DNA from: Actinomadura sp. NAK00032
Lineage (GTDB): Bacteria; Actinomycetota; Actinomycetes; Streptosporangiales; Streptosporangiaceae
Assembly: GCF_013364275.1 (NCBI RefSeq)
Contig: NZ_CP054932.1
Location: forward strand, 7,440,001 to 7,504,000
Length of the DNA: 64,000 nucleotides
Direction of reading: 5' to 3'
Within the stretch, counting starts at the first letter, position 1. Every line of letters starts with the position of its first letter. Both the position numbers and the translations under genes were made by a program. Under the pieces are notes generated by a model. That model did no database searches. It saw nothing but the letters and a program-made list of their open reading frames with translations, and had not been told where the DNA came from. This document shows positions 1-8,352 of this stretch, one piece after another.

Positions 1-2
1 TC

Positions 3-662
3 CTCGAAGGGCACTGGAGCGACCCCGACAACAGCCTGTGGGAGGTGCGCGGGGAGCGGCGCCACTTCGTCCACTCCAAGGTGCTCGCGTGGGCCGGCGT
101 CGACCGCATGGTGCAGGGCGTCGAGCGGTACGGCCTGGAAGGCCCGGTCGACAAGTGGAAGGCGCTGCGCGAGGAGATCCACGCCGACGTGTGCGCCAAC
201 GGCTTCGACGCCGACCGGGGCACGTTCACCCAGTTCTACGGCTCGCACGGGCTCGACGCGGCGCTGCTGCTGATCCCGCAGGTCGGGTTCCTGCCGTGGG
301 ACGACCCGCGGGTGATCGGCACGGTCGACGGGGTCCAGCGCGAGCTGTACCGGGACGGGTTCGTGCTCCGCTACGACACGGCCGCCGACGGCGGCGGCGT
401 GGACGGGCTGCCCGGCGACGAGGGCGCGTTCCTGGCGTGCACGTTCTGGCTGGCGGACGCGCTGCACGGCATCGGCCGCACCGGGCAGGCGACGGACCTG
501 TTCGAGCGGCTGCTCGGCCTGCGCAACGACCTCGGGCTGCTGAGCGAGGAGTACGACACCCGCGCGGGGCGGCAGATCGGCAACACCCCGCAGGCGTACT
601 CGCACGTCGGGCTCGTCAACACGGCGCGGCGGCTGAGCGGCGCCGACGGGCGCCGGTCCTGA
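3..662 (+). CDS. Glycoside hydrolase family 15 protein (3' part)
   Basis: The window opens inside this gene; about 219 C-terminal residues remain, ending at TGA 660-662. GH15 enzymes (glucoamylase, trehalase, dextranase types) hydrolyse alpha-glucosidic bonds with an (alpha/alpha)6 barrel. The piece shows the signatures of the second half of the barrel: a WEVRGERRHFVHSK segment near the start, GTFTQFYGSHGLDAALL with LPQ-type helices after it, and a final GNTPQAYSHVGLVNTA block. The upstream catalytic residues lie outside the window, so the substrate cannot be called. A dehydrogenase for glucose-like sugars follows after 28 bp on the same strand, which fits a shared transcript in sugar use. 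Confidence 0.88.
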   Translation, partial: LEGHWSDPDNSLWEVRGERRHFVHSKVLAWAGVDRMVQGVERYGLEGPVDKWKALREEIHADVCANGFDADRGTFTQFYGSHGLDAALLLIPQVGFLPWDDPRVIGTVDGVQRELYRDGFVLRYDTAADGGGVDGLPGDEGAFLACTFWLADALHGIGRTGQATDLFERLLGLRNDLGLLSEEYDTRAGRQIGNTPQAYSHVGLVNTARRLSGADGRRS

Positions 663-690
663 TCCTGGAACTCGCGGAAGGAGAAGCGCC

Positions 691-1743
691 ATGCGCGCCT
701 TGACCGTCCTGCCGGAGAAGTCCGGCTCGCTGGCCGTCACCGACGTCCCCGACCCCGAGCCCGGGGAGCGCGACCTGCTGGTCGACGGGCTCGCGGTCGG
801 GGTGTGCGGCACCGACCGGGAGATCGCCGCCGGCGACTACGGCTGGGCGCCGCCCGGCCGCGAGCGGCTGGTGATCGGGCACGAGTCGCTCGGCCGGGTG
901 CGGGAGGCCCCGTCCGGCAGCGGCTTCTCCCCCGGCGACCTGGTCGTCGGGGTGGTCCGGCGGCCCGACCCGGAGCCGTGCGGGGCGTGCGCGCACGGCG
1001 AGTTCGACATGTGCCGCAACGGCCGCTACACCGAGCGCGGCATCAAGGAGCTCGACGGGTTCGCGAGCCGGGCGTGGCGGGTCGAGTCCGACTACGCCGT
1101 CCGGCTGGACCCGCGGCTCGCCGAGGTCGGCGTGCTGATGGAGCCGGCCACGATCGTCGCCAAGGCGTGGGACCAGATCGAGAGGATCGGCGGGCGGGCC
1201 TGGTTCGAGCCGCGCCGGGTGCTGGTGACGGGCGCCGGGCCGATCGGACTGCTCGCCGCGCTGCTGGGCGTGCAGCGCGGGCTGGACGTGCACGTCCTCG
1301 ACCGGGTGCCGGACGGCCCGAAGCCGCGGCTCGTCGCCGACCTCGGCGCGACCTACCACCACGAGGGCCTCGCGGAGGCGGTGCGCGGCGGCGCGCCGGA
1401 CGTGGTGATCGAGGCGACCGGCGTGTCCCAGCTGGTGCTCGGCGCGATGGCGAACAACGCCCCGTACGGGATCGTGTGCCTGACCGGGGTGTCGCCGTCC
1501 GGGCGCCCGCTGGAGGTCGACGCGGGCGCGCTCAACCGCGACATCGTGCTGGAGAACGACGCGATCTTCGGGTCGGTGAACGCGAACCTGCGCCACTACG
1601 CGGCGGCGGCGCGGGCCCTGGCCGAAGCCGACCTCGGGTGGCTCGGGCGGCTGATCTCGCGGCGCGTCCCGCTGGAGGAGTACGAGGCGGCCTTCACCCC
1701 GCACCCCGACGACGTGAAGGTCGTGATCGACCTGGAGGGGTGA
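691..1743 (+). CDS. Zinc-dependent glucose 1-dehydrogenase (MDR family)
   Basis: This 350-aa medium-chain dehydrogenase/reductase probably oxidises glucose or a similar aldose to the lactone with NAD(P). The order of motifs is that of archaeal-type glucose dehydrogenases: Cys39 in GVCGTD (catalytic zinc), the GHES motif around residue 65, a structural-zinc loop with PCGACAHGEFDMC near residues 95-108, and a Rossmann dinucleotide site GAGPIGLL near residue 180. Length is normal for the family. ATG 691 is preceded by GGAAGGAGAAGC, a strong ribosome binding site. It lies 28 bp after the GH15 gene and may act on the glucose released by it, which is inference from position only. Confidence 0.85.
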   Translation: MRALTVLPEKSGSLAVTDVPDPEPGERDLLVDGLAVGVCGTDREIAAGDYGWAPPGRERLVIGHESLGRVREAPSGSGFSPGDLVVGVVRRPDPEPCGACAHGEFDMCRNGRYTERGIKELDGFASRAWRVESDYAVRLDPRLAEVGVLMEPATIVAKAWDQIERIGGRAWFEPRRVLVTGAGPIGLLAALLGVQRGLDVHVLDRVPDGPKPRLVADLGATYHHEGLAEAVRGGAPDVVIEATGVSQLVLGAMANNAPYGIVCLTGVSPSGRPLEVDAGALNRDIVLENDAIFGSVNANLRHYAAAARALAEADLGWLGRLISRRVPLEEYEAAFTPHPDDVKVVIDLEG

Positions 1744-1862
1744 CCGCCGGAGAAAAAACTGCGGACCGAAAGGCGGTTAATTCCGCATAAGGTCGGCGGG
1801 GTCGTCCGGCAATGCGGGAAAAGCCGTGCGGGGGCGGCGGCCGTCCGGTCAGGATGCGGGGC

Positions 1863-2819
1863 ATGGCCTTCGCGTTGCTGCGCGGGTACGACCACATCAA
1901 CGTGGTGGCCCGCCTCGATCCGGTCGCGGCGGTCCGCGACCGGGAACTCGGCGAGCGGATTCTGCGCTATCCGAAGATCTTTCCCGCCGGCGCCCCCGAC
2001 TTCGGGCACGCGGTGCAGCGCGGGGACGCGTGGCGCGTCGGCGCGCTCGGCTGCGACGACCCGGCCGCGGCCCGCTACGGCCTCGCCATGGACCTGCGGA
2101 CGGAGGCCGGCGCCGAACCGGACGCGCCGACCGCCGCGGCCATGCGGGCGGCGGCCGACCGGCTCGACCCGGAGGACGGCGAGCAGCTCGCCAAGGACGA
2201 GTGGGAGATCGGCGACCGCCGGTACCGGATCGTCCGGGTCGAGAAGTTCATCCAGTTCGGTGACCGGGTGCTGGAGCCGCCGCGGTCCACCGACGCCGAC
2301 CTCGCCGCGGACGGCCTGCTGCGCGACCACCCGATCGACCCGGCGGCGCCGTGCGGGCAGTGGGAGGCGCAGCTGCGGCTGAACCTGGTCGCGTTCATGC
2401 CGGTCGCCGGGTCGGTCCCGGACATCGTCCGGACGGAGGCGCGGCACGCGATCCAGGCGCATCCGGGGGTGGTGGTGCTGCCGCCCACGTTCATCGTGGT
2501 GGAGCTCGACGGCGACTCCTGGGCGCCGCTCACCGGCGGCGACGACCCCGACGAGGCGCGCGAGCGGCTGGCCGGGCACTTCACCGGCCTGCTGCCGCGG
2601 CTCCGGGAGTTCGGCGGCGACCCGGCGTCGGCGGCGGAGCTCGCCGAGTGGGAGGCGATGGCGGCGGGCGTCCGGGCCACGTCCGGCCACGCGTTCAGCG
2701 TCCGCGGCCGGGAGTTCCGCACGGTCCGGGTGTCGCGCATGCTCCGCCTCGGCCGGGACGGGCCCGAGTCCCCGCGCCCGTCCGACCAGGAGCGCTACGG
2801 CCTCACGGCCGACGCCTGA
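1863..2819 (+). CDS. DUF5954 family protein
   Basis: About 318 aa, cytoplasmic, no signal peptide or membrane segment. The layout matches DUF5954 proteins of streptomycetes and relatives: a PKIFPAGAPDFGHAVQRGD segment near the N-terminus and two copies of a YRIVRVEKFIQFG / FRTVRVSRMLRLG unit, each followed by an EPPRSTD or ESPRPSD motif, suggesting an internal duplication. The function is unknown in the family. ATG 1863 is favoured because AGGA lies 8 bases upstream; ATG 1812 and 1854 are in-frame alternatives without a better site. It is monocistronic and converges on the next gene across a GC-rich hairpin region. Confidence 0.7.
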   Translation: MAFALLRGYDHINVVARLDPVAAVRDRELGERILRYPKIFPAGAPDFGHAVQRGDAWRVGALGCDDPAAARYGLAMDLRTEAGAEPDAPTAAAMRAAADRLDPEDGEQLAKDEWEIGDRRYRIVRVEKFIQFGDRVLEPPRSTDADLAADGLLRDHPIDPAAPCGQWEAQLRLNLVAFMPVAGSVPDIVRTEARHAIQAHPGVVVLPPTFIVVELDGDSWAPLTGGDDPDEARERLAGHFTGLLPRLREFGGDPASAAELAEWEAMAAGVRATSGHAFSVRGREFRTVRVSRMLRLGRDGPESPRPSDQERYGLTADA

Positions 2820-2829
2820 CCGCCCCGCG

Positions 2830-2857
2830 CCGCCCGGGGCGGGCCGCCCGGGGCGGG
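2830..2857. terminator. Tandem GC-rich hairpin between convergent genes
   Basis: Two identical 14-bp copies of CCGCCCGGGGCGGG lie head to tail between the convergent stops at 2819 and 2867. Each copy is largely self-complementary and adjacent copies can also pair, so it probably works as a bidirectional terminator. There is no T-run, as is usual in high-GC actinomycetes. Confidence 0.5.
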
Positions 2858-2866
2858 CCGCGGCCG

Positions 2867-3250
2867 TCAGCCGATGTTCAGGTCTCCGTGCACGTCGCGG
2901 AGCTGGACCATCCTGCCCGCCTGTCCGTTGAGCACGTTGACCACGCCGTCGCCCGTCGCGGCGGCGTTCGTCTGCGCCTGGTTCCACAGGTCGCGCGCCT
3001 CCGCCTCGAACCCGGGGTCGTCGGCCATCAGGGCGGCGACGGCGGACGTGAGGACCGCGACCCGCTCCGGCGTCGGGTCGCCGGCGGCCCGCTCCAGGGC
3101 CGCCTCGTCGGACGGACGCCCCCGGAAGCGCTCGCGGACCCGCCGGGACAGCTCGGCGACGGCGGCCCGGACCGGCTCGCCGGCCACCTCGACGGCCTTC
3201 CCTGCCATGGCGGTGGCGATGGCGACGGTCATCGGATCTGTCACCCCCAC
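2867..3250 (-). CDS. Small helical protein with C-terminal amyloid-like motif (BELL-type candidate)
   Basis: A 127-aa protein. Residues 1-95 look all-helical: a small-residue-rich N-terminal helix (VAIATAMAGKAVEVAGEPV), a basic RRVRERFRGR segment, then two further helices. After a short linker the last 14 residues or so read MVQLRDVHGDLNIG, a beta-prone Q/G/D motif. The divergent neighbour, an NB-ARC ATPase, carries the related motif SVQAGSIAGGVHI at its N-terminus. That matched arrangement, with adjacent genes, is what has been described for bacterial amyloid signalling sequences (BASS) linking BELL-domain effectors to NLRs. Membrane disruption after templated aggregation is the proposed role for such effectors; here it is inference. 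The start is ATG 3250. Confidence 0.7.
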   Translation of the reverse strand: MGVTDPMTVAIATAMAGKAVEVAGEPVRAAVAELSRRVRERFRGRPSDEAALERAAGDPTPERVAVLTSAVAALMADDPGFEAEARDLWNQAQTNAAATGDGVVNVLNGQAGRMVQLRDVHGDLNIG

Positions 3251-3421
3251 AGTTCACCACGCCGTGACGGCACCGACAATCGCCATTCTGACTGACTCCC
3301 AATAAAAGGCATGACCAAAATAGCAAATACTGCCTGCCGTTATTTATAACCGGGCATTCAGGTACGTTAACCATAAAGCGGGGCGATCAACGCACCACTG
3401 AGGCAATGGGATGGATCGAAC
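3251..3421. promoter_or_regulatory. AT-rich divergent promoter region of the BELL/NLR pair
   Basis: The 171-bp gap between the divergent starts is strikingly AT-rich for this genome, especially 3295-3380. It contains a perfect 12-bp palindrome GTTATTTATAAC (3339-3350), which could be an operator or overlapping -10 elements for both directions. No confident -35 hexamer is visible. A shared control region would keep the effector-like and receptor-like genes co-regulated. Confidence 0.45.
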
Positions 3422-5548
3422 GTGCAGTCTCCCGACGAACGGGACCGGTGGACCAACGAACTGACGGGGAGGATAGCGGGTTCCAGCGTCCAGGCCGGGT
3501 CCATCGCGGGCGGCGTGCACATCACCGCGCCCGGCGCGGCGCCGCTGCCCGCCCCCGCCCAGCTGCCCCCGCCCGGCCTGTTCGCCAACCGGCGCGCCGA
3601 ACTGCGCCGCCTGGCGGCGTTCGCGGAGCGGCCGGGCTCGGGGCCCGTGGTCCTCACCGGCCCCGGCGGCGTCGGCAAGACCACGCTGGCGCTGCACTGG
3701 CTGCACGAGATCAAGGACGACTTCGAGGCGCAGCTGTTCATCGACCTGCGCGGCTTCTCCGGCGGCGAGCCGCTGCCGCCCGACGAACCGCTGGAGCGCT
3801 TCCTGCGCGCGCTCGGCGCGGCGCCCGAGCACATCCCGGCGGGCGCCGACGAGCAGTCCGCGCTGTTCCGCTCCATGACCGCGGGGCGCCGCCTGGTCAT
3901 CATGCTCGACAACGCCGTCTCGGCGGCGCAGGTCCGCCCGCTGCTGCCCGGGGCCGGGCCCGCGCTCGTCGTCGTCACCTCGCGCCACCGGCTGACCGGG
4001 CTCGTGGTGGACGGCGCGCGGTTCCTGGACGTCGATCCGCTCGGCGAGCCGGGGGCGCTGGAACTGCTGGAGCGGCTGATCGGCGCGGACCGGATCGGCG
4101 CGGAGCGCGACCATGCCCGCGACCTCGTCGCGCTGTGCGGCACGCTGCCGCTGGCGGTCTGCGCGTCCGGTGCCCGCCTGGCGGCGCGGCGGCGCTGGCC
4201 GATCGCCCGCGCCGTGGCCGAACTCGGCGACGAGGCGCGGCGGCTCGCCGCGCTGCGCACAGGGGAGGGCGACATCTCGGTGGGCGCGGTCTTCAACACC
4301 TCCTACCAGGCGCTCGACGCGGAGCAGGCGGCCGCCTACCGGCTGCTCGGCGTCCATCCGGGCCCCGATCTCGGCGCCGCCGCCGCGGCCGCCCTCATCG
4401 GCACGGACGAGGAGCACGCGGCGCGGCTGCTGGACGGCCTGGTGGACGCCAGCCTGCTCCAAGAGCGTCCGGAGGACCGGTACGGCTTCCACGACCTCGT
4501 CCGCCTGCACGCGCGGGACCCGTCCCTCGCGCCGGCGGCGGACCGCGCGGCCGGGTTCGCGCGCCTCGCCGACTGGTACCTGGCGACGGCCGTCGCCGCC
4601 GACCGCACCCTGATGCCGGGCCGCTGGCACCTCGGCGAGCGGTACGCGGCACCGCCGGACGACCGGTTCGCGTCCCGCACGAAGGCCCTGGACTGGCTCG
4701 ACCGGGAGCGCCCGAACCTGGCGGCCGTCGCGCAGGAGGCCCACGACACCGGGTTGCACGACGTCACCTGGCAGCTCGCCGAGGCGATGTGGCCGCTGTT
4801 CCTCCAGCGCAGGAACTACACGTCCTGGCTCCGGATGTACGAGTTGGGACGCGCCGCCGCCGCATCGTGCGGTGACATCAAGGCCCAGGCGCGGATGTTG
4901 GAGGGGCTCGGGGTCGCCCACCTCAACCTGCAGGAATTCGGCAGAGCGACCGACCACTACGAGACCGCGCTCGCCCTGGAGCGGCAGGCCGGCCACCGGC
5001 TCGGCGAGGGATCGGCGCTCGAAGGGCTCGGCGTCGCGGCACTCGCCACCGGCGACCCGTCCCGCGCGATCGAGCTGTTCTCCCAGGCCCGGGACGTGCA
5101 CGTCGGCCTCGGGCGCCCGCGCGGGATCGCGCTGATGGACCGGCACATCGGCGAGGCGCTCAGCATCGCCGGACGCCACGACGAGGCGGAAGCGACGCTG
5201 AGCGGCGTCCTGGAGAAGTTCGACCGGCACGACGAGCCGTACCACCACGCGCGGACGCTCACCTGCCTCGGCCAGGCCCGGCTGCGGGCCGGGCGCCACG
5301 CCGAGGCCGCCGCCGCCCTCCGCGAGTCGCATGAGGTCGCGCAGGAGATGGACGCCCCGCACGTCGAGGCGGGCGCGCTGCGCGAGCTGGCCCGGATCGC
5401 AGAGCAGCTGGACGACCCGGCGGCCGAGCGCCTGCTGCTGGAACAGGCGCTCGGTATCTACACCGCGCTGGGCTCGCCGCAGGCGGCGGAGGTCAGCGAG
5501 CGGCTCGCCGAACTCCCGGCCGCGCCGTCCGGCGATGCCGCACCCTGA
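3422..5548 (+). CDS. NLR-like NB-ARC/TPR ATPase with N-terminal amyloid-like motif
   Basis: A 708-aa STAND ATPase. Residues 18-35 hold IAGSSVQAGSIAGGVHI, followed by a Pro/Ala linker. The NB-ARC domain starts near residue 54 (LFANRRAEL). Its P-loop GPGGVGKTT is at 80-88, a Walker B-type LVIMLDNA lies near 160, a VVVTSRHRLTGL sensor near 182-193, the GTLPLAV (GLPLA-like) motif near 240, and an MHD-like YGFHDLVRLHAR near 356. TPR repeats fill the C-terminal 220 residues. No DNA-binding domain is present, unlike the AfsR-type protein at 8.6 kb. The start is GTG 3422 because an in-frame stop lies at 3374 and no other ATG/GTG/TTG intervenes. Probable role: ligand-sensing switch that oligomerises and seeds the partner encoded divergently. 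The last 56 bp overlap the convergent gene. Confidence 0.85.
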   Translation: MQSPDERDRWTNELTGRIAGSSVQAGSIAGGVHITAPGAAPLPAPAQLPPPGLFANRRAELRRLAAFAERPGSGPVVLTGPGGVGKTTLALHWLHEIKDDFEAQLFIDLRGFSGGEPLPPDEPLERFLRALGAAPEHIPAGADEQSALFRSMTAGRRLVIMLDNAVSAAQVRPLLPGAGPALVVVTSRHRLTGLVVDGARFLDVDPLGEPGALELLERLIGADRIGAERDHARDLVALCGTLPLAVCASGARLAARRRWPIARAVAELGDEARRLAALRTGEGDISVGAVFNTSYQALDAEQAAAYRLLGVHPGPDLGAAAAAALIGTDEEHAARLLDGLVDASLLQERPEDRYGFHDLVRLHARDPSLAPAADRAAGFARLADWYLATAVAADRTLMPGRWHLGERYAAPPDDRFASRTKALDWLDRERPNLAAVAQEAHDTGLHDVTWQLAEAMWPLFLQRRNYTSWLRMYELGRAAAASCGDIKAQARMLEGLGVAHLNLQEFGRATDHYETALALERQAGHRLGEGSALEGLGVAALATGDPSRAIELFSQARDVHVGLGRPRGIALMDRHIGEALSIAGRHDEAEATLSGVLEKFDRHDEPYHHARTLTCLGQARLRAGRHAEAAAALRESHEVAQEMDAPHVEAGALRELARIAEQLDDPAAERLLLEQALGIYTALGSPQAAEVSERLAELPAAPSGDAAP

Positions 5549-5987
5549 CCACCGTGACCGTGTTCTCGCGGACGAGGGCGAGCCGGGCGAGCGCGGCCGG
5601 AGACCCGCCCGTCACGAGCCAGGCGTGCACGGCGGACGCGAAGGCGGCCGCGTCGTCCACCGTGCACGTCCCGCCCAGAACCGGGTCGAGACGCGCCTGC
5701 ACGCCGCCGGCCGCCAGCAGGCAGCCTTGCTCGGTGACGGCCACCGCGACCAGGCATCCCGGATGTGCCGTCAGGAGTCGGGCGGGCTCCCCAGCCCTGG
5801 CGACGATCACGTCCGCAGCGGCCAGCCAGGCGGGCGAGGTCTCCTCCGGCCCGGCCACGAGATGCTCGTCGCACGGCGACGGGACCGGGCCGTCCCCGGC
5901 GGGGCGCCCCAGTGTGAACGCCCGCCCGCCGATGAGCACCCGCACCGGGCCTGGCACGTCGTCCCAGACCCGCACCACGGTGGCCAT
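5493..5987 (-). CDS. Small protein of GT-B-like operon, function unknown
   Basis: A 164-aa protein that I do not recognise. It starts at ATG 5987, sharing one base with the TGA of the upstream gene (TGATG), so it is translationally coupled as the last gene of a three-gene leftward operon. The sequence has alternating hydrophobic beta-like stretches (VRVLIGGRAFTLG, ADVIVARAGE, CLVAVAVTEQGCLLAAGG) and an alpha-helical AAAFASAVHAWLV segment, suggesting a small alpha/beta domain. The C-terminal 18 residues are Arg-rich and their codons overlap the 3' end of the convergent NB-ARC gene by 56 bp. No signal peptide or membrane segment. Confidence 0.6.
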   Translation of the reverse strand: MATVVRVWDDVPGPVRVLIGGRAFTLGRPAGDGPVPSPCDEHLVAGPEETSPAWLAAADVIVARAGEPARLLTAHPGCLVAVAVTEQGCLLAAGGVQARLDPVLGGTCTVDDAAAFASAVHAWLVTGGSPAALARLALVRENTVTVVRVRHRRTARPGVRRAAR

Positions 5988-7222
5988 CACGCCGCCCTCA
6001 GCCCGTGGGAGGCCGGCAGCGGCACCGGCTCGACGTCCGGCAGGCGGTCCCGGTCGGGCAGCCGCAGCAGCCGGTACATCTCCCCGCGGATGAGGCGGGC
6101 CGCCTCCCCCGGCCGGGAGGTGATGTCGCCCCGGATCGCGGCGTGGACCCGTCCGGTGAAGGCGTGCACCGCGTCCTCCACCTGCGGCGCCAGCGGCCGG
6201 CCCCAGTCGACGCGCGGCGCGAGCGCACCGAGCCGGGCGACGTGGGTCCCCGGCGCGACGGCGTCCTCCGGGAAGGCGCCCAGCAGCACCGGCACCCCGA
6301 TCGCCGCGCCGTAGCAGGTGACCGACCCGTGGTCGCCGATGAGGACGTCGGCGGCGACCAGACCCGCCCGCCATCCCTCCTCGGGCGGGAACAGCCGCAC
6401 GCCGAGCCGCAGGCAGTCCGCGTGCCAGGCGAGCACCTGGCGTTTCCCGTAGAAGGACCACACGTTCGGGTGCAGCGCCGCGACGACCTGGTACCTGTCG
6501 CGCGGGAGCCCGGCCGCGACGCGCAGCAGCAGGTCGGGATGGCGGCCGAACAGCGAGTCCTCGTTCCAGGTGGAACTGACGAACACGAGCTGCCGGCCGG
6601 GCCGCACGCCGAGCGCGCGGCGGTACTCCTCCCGGTAGGGCAGGCTCGCCAGCAGCCGGTCCAGGCAGGGGTCGCCGCCCGCGAACGCGACCGGGCGCGC
6701 CTCGGGGCACTCGCGTTCAAGCATCTCCAGATGCTTGTCGTGCGCCAGGACGATGGACGACGGCACGACCCGCCCGCCGACGACAAGCCGCTCCCTGATC
6801 AGGTCGCTGATCGCACGCGCGGCCGCCGGCCCGGAGCCGACGTTGCGGGGGTGGAGCTTGCCCGGCCCGGCACCGTGCGACACGGTCATGACGGGTCCGT
6901 GCAGCTTCTCCAGCATCCCGTGGCCCGCCGCCACGACGAGGTCCCACTTCGTGCTGATCGCCTGCCGCCAGGGCAGCACCAGCCCACCGAGATCACGCAG
7001 ATGCGTGTCCAGGCCACCGGTGTTGGCCGACGCCGGAGCAGCCGTGTACGCCACCGCCACCCGCCGGTCGGTCTCCAGCAGGGGCATGACGTCGGCGAGC
7101 CGGGTCGCCGCCGTCACGTGATGCGCGACGGCGAGGACTGTCCTGAGCGCCTGCACGGTCGAGCCCTTCAGAGCGTCGAGCCCGAACGGACCGGGCACCC
7201 AGCCGTCCACCGGGGGGTTCAT
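5987..7222 (-). CDS. GT-B-fold transferase (CDP-glycerol glycerophosphotransferase-like)
   Basis: 411 aa. The fold looks like a two-domain GT-B transferase: an N-terminal half ending in GPVMTVSHGAGPGK, and a C-terminal half with LHPNVWSFYG, a PEEGWRAGLVAADVLIGDHGSV segment and YGAAIGVPVLLGAF. The GDHGSV loop and the downstream Gly-rich region resemble the donor-binding part of CDP-glycerol glycerophosphotransferases and epimerase-like GT-B enzymes; no substrate can be named. ATG 7222 overlaps the upstream stop as ATGA, so translation is coupled. No signal or membrane segment, so it is cytosolic. Tandem genes of this type near regulators occur in actinomycetes, to my knowledge without assigned function. 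Confidence 0.65.
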   Translation of the reverse strand: MNPPVDGWVPGPFGLDALKGSTVQALRTVLAVAHHVTAATRLADVMPLLETDRRVAVAYTAAPASANTGGLDTHLRDLGGLVLPWRQAISTKWDLVVAAGHGMLEKLHGPVMTVSHGAGPGKLHPRNVGSGPAAARAISDLIRERLVVGGRVVPSSIVLAHDKHLEMLERECPEARPVAFAGGDPCLDRLLASLPYREEYRRALGVRPGRQLVFVSSTWNEDSLFGRHPDLLLRVAAGLPRDRYQVVAALHPNVWSFYGKRQVLAWHADCLRLGVRLFPPEEGWRAGLVAADVLIGDHGSVTCYGAAIGVPVLLGAFPEDAVAPGTHVARLGALAPRVDWGRPLAPQVEDAVHAFTGRVHAAIRGDITSRPGEAARLIRGEMYRLLRLPDRDRLPDVEPVPLPASHGLRAA

Positions 7223-8352
7223 CGCACTCCTCCCCGGCAGGTCTGCTCGGCCCGGCAGCCGATGCGGAAGGGCGGCGAGACCGGGTCCGCCACGGGGATC
7301 GTGGCCGGCTGCGGCAGCCGGAGCAGGCCGTACATCAGGCTGCGCATGTTGCGGTCGAACCGTCCCGGCTCGGACGTGATCCGCCCGAGGACGGGCCGGA
7401 CCCGCTCGGGCCGCCACCGCGCCGCGGCCTCGGTCAGCTGCGGGCGGATCGGCCGGTGCGCGGCGAGCCGGACGGCGAGGAGGCGCAGCGCGTCCCCCGG
7501 CGGCGGCCCGGTGATGAGCACCGGGACCCCGATGACCGTCCCGTACCGGGTGACCGGGCCCGGTGGCCCGAGGATCCAGTCGGCGGCGACGAGCGCGGCC
7601 CGCCAGTCCGCCTCCGGCGGCATGAGGCTCAGCCCCGCCCGCAGGTGGACGCCGAGGCCCGGTGGCCCGTTCGGGCACCGGTCGCCGCGCGGCTCCGGGA
7701 CGCCGAGGACGTGGTACCGGTCGGACGGCAGTTCGGTGAGCAGGCGGTGCACGATGTCCGGTGACCGGCGGCACGCGCACCCGCCGACGCCGCCGGTCGC
7801 GGGCAGGGCCACCACGACGAGGCCGCGCCGCCCGTCGACACCGAGGGCGCGGCGGTAGAAGTCGCGCAACGGCAGGCTCGCCACGAGCCTGTCATGGTCG
7901 GAGTCCCCCACCACGACGGCGCGGCCGGACTCGGCGTCCGGAGGGCGGTCCAGGTGATGGGCGTAGGTGAACACGGCCGGCGCGGGCCGGTGCGCGACCT
8001 CCGCCGGGATCGTGCCGGGCAGTGCGATGAGCGGCGCGCCCGGCGGCCGTGCCGGTACGCGGTGCGCGGTGACGACCAGGCCGACGTCGCCGTCCGCGAG
8101 TTCAGACCAGGGCAGCGGTGCCGCGCCGGCGTCTTTGAGCATCACCTCCACGGTGGCCGAGGACGGCCCGGGGGCCGCCGCGAAGAGCACGCGCAGCCGC
8201 GGGTCGGTCCCCGCGAACCGCGCCACGTCCAGTGCGGGCTGCCCCGGTACGGGCGAGCCCACCACAACCAGCACGGTGCGCCGGTCCCCCAGCCGTCCCC
8301 ACCAGCCGGGGTCGAACCCGGTCAGGGCCCGACGCCATTCGAAGCCGGTCAT
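7219..8352 (-). CDS. Degenerate GT-B-like paralogue, possible pseudoenzyme
   Basis: 377 aa and clearly a paralogue of the next gene. Both share DRLVASLP..FYRRALGV, a PPE..WRAALVAADW block, a YGTVIGVPVLI motif, and a C-terminal ITSEPGRF..MYGLLRLP segment. The conserved GDHGSV loop of the neighbour is here GPPGPV, losing Asp, His and Ser, and the SHGAG motif is replaced by LPGTIPA. I infer a non-catalytic or altered-specificity partner that may pair with the active copy. ATG 8352 is chosen from the homologous start. A TTG at 8361 has the better spacing to AAAGGGGG and could be the true start. First gene of the operon, divergent from the SARP regulator. Confidence 0.6.
   Translation of the reverse strand: MTGFEWRRALTGFDPGWWGRLGDRRTVLVVVGSPVPGQPALDVARFAGTDPRLRVLFAAAPGPSSATVEVMLKDAGAAPLPWSELADGDVGLVVTAHRVPARPPGAPLIALPGTIPAEVAHRPAPAVFTYAHHLDRPPDAESGRAVVVGDSDHDRLVASLPLRDFYRRALGVDGRRGLVVVALPATGGVGGCACRRSPDIVHRLLTELPSDRYHVLGVPEPRGDRCPNGPPGLGVHLRAGLSLMPPEADWRAALVAADWILGPPGPVTRYGTVIGVPVLITGPPPGDALRLLAVRLAAHRPIRPQLTEAAARWRPERVRPVLGRITSEPGRFDRNMRSLMYGLLRLPQPATIPVADPVSPPFRIGCRAEQTCRGGVR

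Noticed and set aside
3344-5362. 672-aa minus-strand frame over the NB-ARC gene
   Set aside because: It is a high-GC shadow; the plus-strand frame has every expected NB-ARC and TPR motif.
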